Source of the DNA: an uncultured Clostridia bacterium
GTDB lineage: Bacteria; Bacillota; Clostridia; Lachnospirales; Lachnospiraceae
Direction: 5' to 3'
NCBI GenBank assembly: GCA_947178015.1
Contig: CAMWWW010000048.1
Location: 1 to 11,116, forward strand
DNA: 11,116 nt
Part shown: positions 7,786 to 11,116 of the stretch, one piece after another
How the letters are laid out: the number at the start of each line of letters is the position of its first letter
Numbering within the stretch: the first letter of the stretch is position 1
Translations under genes and position numbers: made by a program
Notes under the pieces: generated by a model
The model's database searches: none
Seen by the model: only the letters and a program-made list of their open reading frames with translations
What the model was told of the DNA's origin: nothing

Positions 7786-7826
7786 CCATGCAAACACACT
7801 ACAGTGAAACTCTCCTACAACCTCAA

Positions 7827-8879
7827 CTAAGCCCACCTCTCCAATTCTTTTCTAAGCGCAGGCAGCAGCTCCTCTTCTGGCAGCTTTTTTATTATCTCTC
7901 CTTTTTTGATTAACAATCCCTCGCCCTTGCCTCCAGCAATTCCCAAATCTGCTTCTTTTGCTTCTCCGGGCCCGTTTACCACACATCCCATCACAGCAAC
8001 CTTTAAATTTCGATGATCAAATTCCTGCACCATCGTCTCCACTTGATTGGCAAGTCCTATCAGATCGATTTGGGTTCTGCCGCAGGTCGGGCAGGACACG
8101 ACCTCAATGCCTCCTTCTCGAAGTCCCAGCGTGCGCAGTATCAGCTTGGCAGATTTTACCTCTTCCACGGGATCGCCTGTCAGAGATACCCGCACCGTGT
8201 CGCCGATCCCTTGCCCAAGTATCATGCCGAGTCCGACCGCCGATTTTATATTTCCTGAATACAATGTGCCTGCTTCCGTGATCCCTACATGGAGTGGGTA
8301 AGAAGTCTCTTTGTCAATCAGCTCATGTGCCTTTACACACATAAGAACATTGGAAGATTTAATGCTGATCACCAGATTGGTATAGTGGTATTCCTCTATT
8401 TTGTGCACCTTGTCCAGAGCGCTTTCCACCAGCCCCTCCGCCGTCACGCCGCCGTATTTTTCGATTAGAGACTTCTCCAAAGAACCACTGTTGACCCCGA
8501 CGCGAATCGGTATTTCCCTCTCCTTTGCCGCTGCGACAACCGCGCGCAGCTTTTCTGGTCCGCCGATATTTCCCGGATTGATCCGGATCTTGTCTGCGCC
8601 ATTTTCGATAGCAAGGATCGCCATCCGATGATCAAAATGAATGTCCGCCACCAGTGGAATCTGTATCTGTTTTTTTATCTCTTTCAACGCCGCTGCCGCT
8701 TCTTCCGTGGGCACCGTAACACGGACAATCTCGCAGCCCGCGGACTGAAGGCGCTGAATCTGCTCCACCGTCGCCTTCACATCCTCCGTTCTTGTATTGG
8801 TCATAGATTGGATCAACACGGGATTGCCGCCGCCAATCACCTTATCTCCGATTTTAATTACCTTTGTATTTGTACGCAC
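7827..8879 (-). CDS. ispG: 4-hydroxy-3-methylbut-2-en-1-yl diphosphate synthase (IspG/GcpE)
   Basis: A 350-residue iron-sulphur enzyme of the MEP isoprenoid pathway. It reductively converts methylerythritol cyclodiphosphate to HMBPP in the cytoplasm. The N-terminal TIM-barrel part shows GGGNPVLIQSMTNT (17-30), VADIHFDHR (78-85) and KIRINPGNIG (97-106). The C-terminal reductase part has the three cluster cysteines in the family pattern, C263 and C266 in CPTCGRTQ and C299 in GCVVNGPGEA, with the fourth ligand E306. The length is normal for the short bacterial form and it looks intact. The start is GTG 8879, whose first base is the last base of the rseP stop (TAG). AGGAG lies nine bases upstream inside the rseP end, so translation is probably coupled to rseP. 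A 55-base gap follows to the preferred polC start. An A AAA AAG run occurs near the C-terminus (see findings). Confidence 0.97.
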   Translation of the reverse strand: MRTNTKVIKIGDKVIGGGNPVLIQSMTNTRTEDVKATVEQIQRLQSAGCEIVRVTVPTEEAAAALKEIKKQIQIPLVADIHFDHRMAILAIENGADKIRINPGNIGGPEKLRAVVAAAKEREIPIRVGVNSGSLEKSLIEKYGGVTAEGLVESALDKVHKIEEYHYTNLVISIKSSNVLMCVKAHELIDKETSYPLHVGITEAGTLYSGNIKSAVGLGMILGQGIGDTVRVSLTGDPVEEVKSAKLILRTLGLREGGIEVVSCPTCGRTQIDLIGLANQVETMVQEFDHRNLKVAVMGCVVNGPGEAKEADLGIAGGKGEGLLIKKGEIIKKLPEEELLPALRKELERWA

Positions 8880-9925
8880 TAGAATATTCTCCTAAAATCA
8901 TTAAACATTACATACACCATAAGCACCATCAAAAGAACCAAACCTACAAAATGAACCATGCCTTCCTTCTCCCTGTCGACCGGCTTTCCTCTCACTGCCT
9001 CCACAATCAAAAATACCAGCCTGCCGCCGTCCAATGCTGGAATTGGCAGCAAATTCATCACGCCCAGATTGGCGCTCAACATAATGGAGAAATTAATAAT
9101 ATTTAACAACACACTTAGAATGTTTGTTTTGGTGTCAACCTCCTCGCTGGTGCTCTCCTCCACCACCTCGTCAACCATATCCACGATGCCGACTGGTCCA
9201 CTCAGATCATTTACCGACACACTGCCGTTAAACAACATGCCAATGCTCTTTATCACCACTCCCATCTGGTACTTTACTTCATACAAGCTGTATTTCAGCA
9301 CCTCCAGCCCTTTTGCCTTTGTGCGGATGGCGGAGCTGTAGATTCCCATATAGTACGCGCCGCTTTCATCCTGTTTTGGAGTGATTGTAAAATGAAGCTC
9401 CTCGCCGGCGCGGTTGACGGAGATTGTAACGGTCTTGCCGGTATTTACCGCCATATAAAACTGTACATCCCGATAGATCGTCACCTTTTGATTGTTGATT
9501 CTTGTGATCACATCTCCTTCCCTAAGCCCTGCCTCCTCAGCGGGAAAGCCCTCCATCACGCCAATCACAACTGGTTTATCATAACCGACATAACCGATCA
9601 CAATCAGCGCGAGCAAAAAGGCGAGAATAAAATTAAAAATCGGACCTGCCGCCACCACCGAGATTCTAGCCCAGACAGAACGGTTGTGAAACGCATGCTC
9701 GTCATTGCTCTCCCCGTCCTCCCCTAACATCTGGCAGGAGCCGCCAAATGGAAATGCTTTTAATGAGTACCTTGTCTCTCCCTTTGTAAAAGAAAACAAT
9801 CTGGGACCCATTCCAATGGAAAACTCTGTCACCGCTATCCCATTTTTCTTTGCCAGTAAAAAATGTCCAAGCTCATGAAAAAATACCAGAAAGCCGAACA
9901 CAATCAATGCTATTACAATTCCCAT
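8879..9925 (-). CDS. rseP: RseP/RasP-type site-2 intramembrane zinc metalloprotease with one PDZ domain
   Basis: A 348-residue polytopic inner-membrane protease. The zinc and catalytic motif HELGH (H17, E18, H21) lies in the first membrane helix, and NLLPIPALDGGR supplies the third zinc ligand D299. Further hydrophobic segments are near 90-115, 270-290 and 325-342. One PDZ domain lies at about 117-183 (FPAEEAGLREGDVI), where E. coli RseP has two. Family members cut transmembrane anti-sigma factors and signal-peptide remnants; the actual substrate here is unknown. A short acidic insert (DEVVEESTSEEVD, 252-264) precedes the later helices. ATG 9925 has GAGGAG five bases upstream. It lies between dxr and ispG, a common gene order in Firmicutes that puts this protease in an envelope and isoprenoid gene cluster. 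The stop overlaps the ispG GTG by one base. Confidence 0.95.
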   Translation of the reverse strand: MGIVIALIVFGFLVFFHELGHFLLAKKNGIAVTEFSIGMGPRLFSFTKGETRYSLKAFPFGGSCQMLGEDGESNDEHAFHNRSVWARISVVAAGPIFNFILAFLLALIVIGYVGYDKPVVIGVMEGFPAEEAGLREGDVITRINNQKVTIYRDVQFYMAVNTGKTVTISVNRAGEELHFTITPKQDESGAYYMGIYSSAIRTKAKGLEVLKYSLYEVKYQMGVVIKSIGMLFNGSVSVNDLSGPVGIVDMVDEVVEESTSEEVDTKTNILSVLLNIINFSIMLSANLGVMNLLPIPALDGGRLVFLIVEAVRGKPVDREKEGMVHFVGLVLLMVLMVYVMFNDFRRIF

Positions 9926-10012
9926 ACTTACTCCTCGTTTACTCTGTTCTTCCTTACCTGATAGTAACTATTCGCCATCTTTTTATTTTATACCAGTTCT
10001 CTGTATTCTATC
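9926..10012 (-). other. dxr-rseP spacer with a 16-codon reading frame
   Basis: This AT-rich spacer holds no terminator-like hairpin. It contains a short frame from ATG 9978 to TAA 9928 (MANSYYQVRKNRVNEE). Its last two sense codons and stop are made by the GAGGAG ribosome site of rseP. It has no good ribosome site of its own, so it is probably chance, but a leader peptide is possible. Confidence 0.2.
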
Positions 10013-11116
10013 CTATTCTTTCTCTTTTGCTCTATGCATTGTCCACTGCTCTGTCTCAAGAATTTCCTCCACACTTGGATTTTCTATTACATGATGAGCC
10101 TGCATAGCCGCCTCGATCCGTTCTGTTATTCCCAAGAAGGATTCTCTTCCTTCCAGAAAGTCCTGAACCGCCAACTCATTTGCCGCGTTGTACACGGTTG
10201 GCATGGAACCACCCTGACGGATAGCCTGATATGCCAGCCGAAGCCCGTCAAAATTTTCCATATCTGGCTTTTCAAAGGTCAAACCGCCAAGCTCCCAGAA
10301 GTCCAGCCTCTCTCCTTGTAAAAATCGCCTTTCTGGGTAATAGAGTGCATACTGGATCGGCAATTTCATATCGGGCGTTCCAAGCTGCGCCATAACCGCA
10401 CCATCCCGAAACTGAACCATAGAGTGAATAATGCTCTTTGGCTGTACCACCACCGTGATATGGGACGGCTCCACGCCAAACAGCCATTTTGCCTCCATCA
10501 CCTCCAGCCCTTTATTAACCATAGTTGCAGAATCTATGGTGATCTTCCTCCCCATAGACCAGCTTGGATGCTTTAGGGCATCCTCCGGCTTTATATCCTT
10601 CATCTGTGCCTTTGTACAACCTCGAAAAGGACCTCCCGATGCCGTCAATAGAATCTTTTCTATCTCAGAGGCAGAATTCGAATTATAGGGAACACAAGCA
10701 TCGGTGCCGTTTCTCCCCTGCAAACACTGAAAGATCGCGCTGTGCTCACTGTCCACCGGGAGGATCTTCACCTTTTTCTCTTTTGCCAGCGGCATGATCA
10801 GATGCCCCGCCGTCACCAAGGTTTCCTTGTTGGCAAGAGCAATATCCTTTCCTGCTTCTATCGCCGCGATGGTAGGGCGAAGCCCAATCATACCCACAAT
10901 CGCCGTCACCAAAAGCTCACTCTCAGGCTCCGCAGCTACTCTCAAAAGTCCATCCATACCAGAACAAATTTCCACAGAAAGATCTGCCGTGCAAAGTTTT
11001 AACTCCTTCGCTTTGTTCTCCTCCCACACGCAGACAAGCTTTGTCTTAAATTCCCTTATCTGCCGCTCCAAAAGTGAGATATTGCTACCCGCCCCAATTG
11101 CTGTCACCTCCACATC
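10013..11116 (-). CDS. dxr: 1-deoxy-D-xylulose 5-phosphate reductoisomerase, missing its N-terminus at the window edge
   Basis: The last 367 codons of Dxr (IspC), the NADPH-dependent enzyme that turns DXP into MEP in the second step of the MEP isoprenoid pathway. The frame is open at the window edge; only roughly the first 30 residues are expected to be missing, including the GxTGSIG NADPH motif. Visible family motifs are IVGMIGLRPTIAAIEAGK, LANKETLV, the metal-site DSEH, TASGGPF, HPSWSMGRKITIDSATM with NKGLEVMEA (metal ligand Glu), IHSMVQFRDG, AQLGTPDM and NAANE. Nothing essential appears lost in the visible part. The apparent GTG near 11113 is an internal codon, not the start. An 87-base gap separates its TAG stop from rseP, the widest spacing within the right-hand cluster. 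No terminator was seen there, so co-transcription with rseP is likely. The promoter lies outside the window. Confidence 0.97.
   Translation of the reverse strand, partial: DVEVTAIGAGSNISLLERQIREFKTKLVCVWEENKAKELKLCTADLSVEICSGMDGLLRVAAEPESELLVTAIVGMIGLRPTIAAIEAGKDIALANKETLVTAGHLIMPLAKEKKVKILPVDSEHSAIFQCLQGRNGTDACVPYNSNSASEIEKILLTASGGPFRGCTKAQMKDIKPEDALKHPSWSMGRKITIDSATMVNKGLEVMEAKWLFGVEPSHITVVVQPKSIIHSMVQFRDGAVMAQLGTPDMKLPIQYALYYPERRFLQGERLDFWELGGLTFEKPDMENFDGLRLAYQAIRQGGSMPTVYNAANELAVQDFLEGRESFLGITERIEAAMQAHHVIENPSVEEILETEQWTMHRAKEKE

Noticed and set aside
7797..7806. Near-palindrome CACTACAGTG between ispG and polC as an operator
   Set aside because: Only four base pairs per arm, with no promoter beside it and no match to operators I know; chance is sufficient.
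9926..10012. Promoter for rseP around the TATAAAAT run
   Set aside because: There is no acceptable -35 box at 16-18 bases upstream, and AT-rich spacers give such runs by chance.
1..11116. Mobile element, CRISPR array, defence system or RNA gene
   Set aside because: No transposase, integrase, spaced direct repeats, terminal inverted repeats or tRNA-like cloverleaf was recognised; nearly all sequence is covered by housekeeping genes.

Overview
The window reads as chromosomal housekeeping DNA from a Gram-positive Firmicute of the class Clostridia, most likely a Lachnospiraceae-type bacterium. The evidence is the Gram-positive PolC-type replicative polymerase with an inserted proofreading exonuclease, the MEP (non-mevalonate) isoprenoid genes next to a site-2 protease, the long single-chain PurL, strong AGGAGG-like ribosome sites and a consensus sigma-A promoter. 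The genus assignment is inference. All eight genes lie on the minus strand and are tightly packed, so they are read from high to low coordinates. No mobile element, CRISPR array, tRNA or rRNA was seen.

Right part (about 11116 down to 3278): the 3' part of dxr (ispC, cut by the window edge), then rseP (intramembrane zinc protease), ispG (gcpE) and polC. Dxr and IspG are two steps of isoprenoid precursor synthesis. RseP shapes membrane and stress signalling. PolC is the chromosomal replicase. rseP and ispG are coupled by a stop and a start that share one base.

Left part (3277 down to 1): a 137-base gap carries a near-consensus sigma-A promoter (TTGATT, 17 bases, TATAAT). It appears to start a second transcription unit: a nicotinamidase-like cysteine hydrolase, a beta-phosphoglucomutase-like HAD phosphatase, a calcineurin-like (PPP/PrpE-type) phosphoesterase with an SH3-like tail, and the first 229 codons of purL. 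Spacing in this unit is 7 to 12 bases, and each stop lies on or beside the next gene's ribosome site. The theme looks like nucleotide and NAD-related salvage and phosphate-ester hydrolysis next to a purine synthesis gene, but the substrates of the first three enzymes cannot be read from sequence.

Most of the window is ordinary. The observation most worth checking is a dnaX-like arrangement in the phosphoesterase gene: a Shine-Dalgarno-like GAGGG, ten bases, then A AAA AAG in frame, followed by a second in-frame A-run. It sits exactly at the junction between the phosphatase domain and the SH3-like tail, and a -1 shift there would give a tail-less protein of about 321 residues. Other points are a GNHE-to-GNVD change in the same enzyme, a long charged linker in PolC, non-ATG starts for polC and ispG, and a 16-codon reading frame ahead of rseP.
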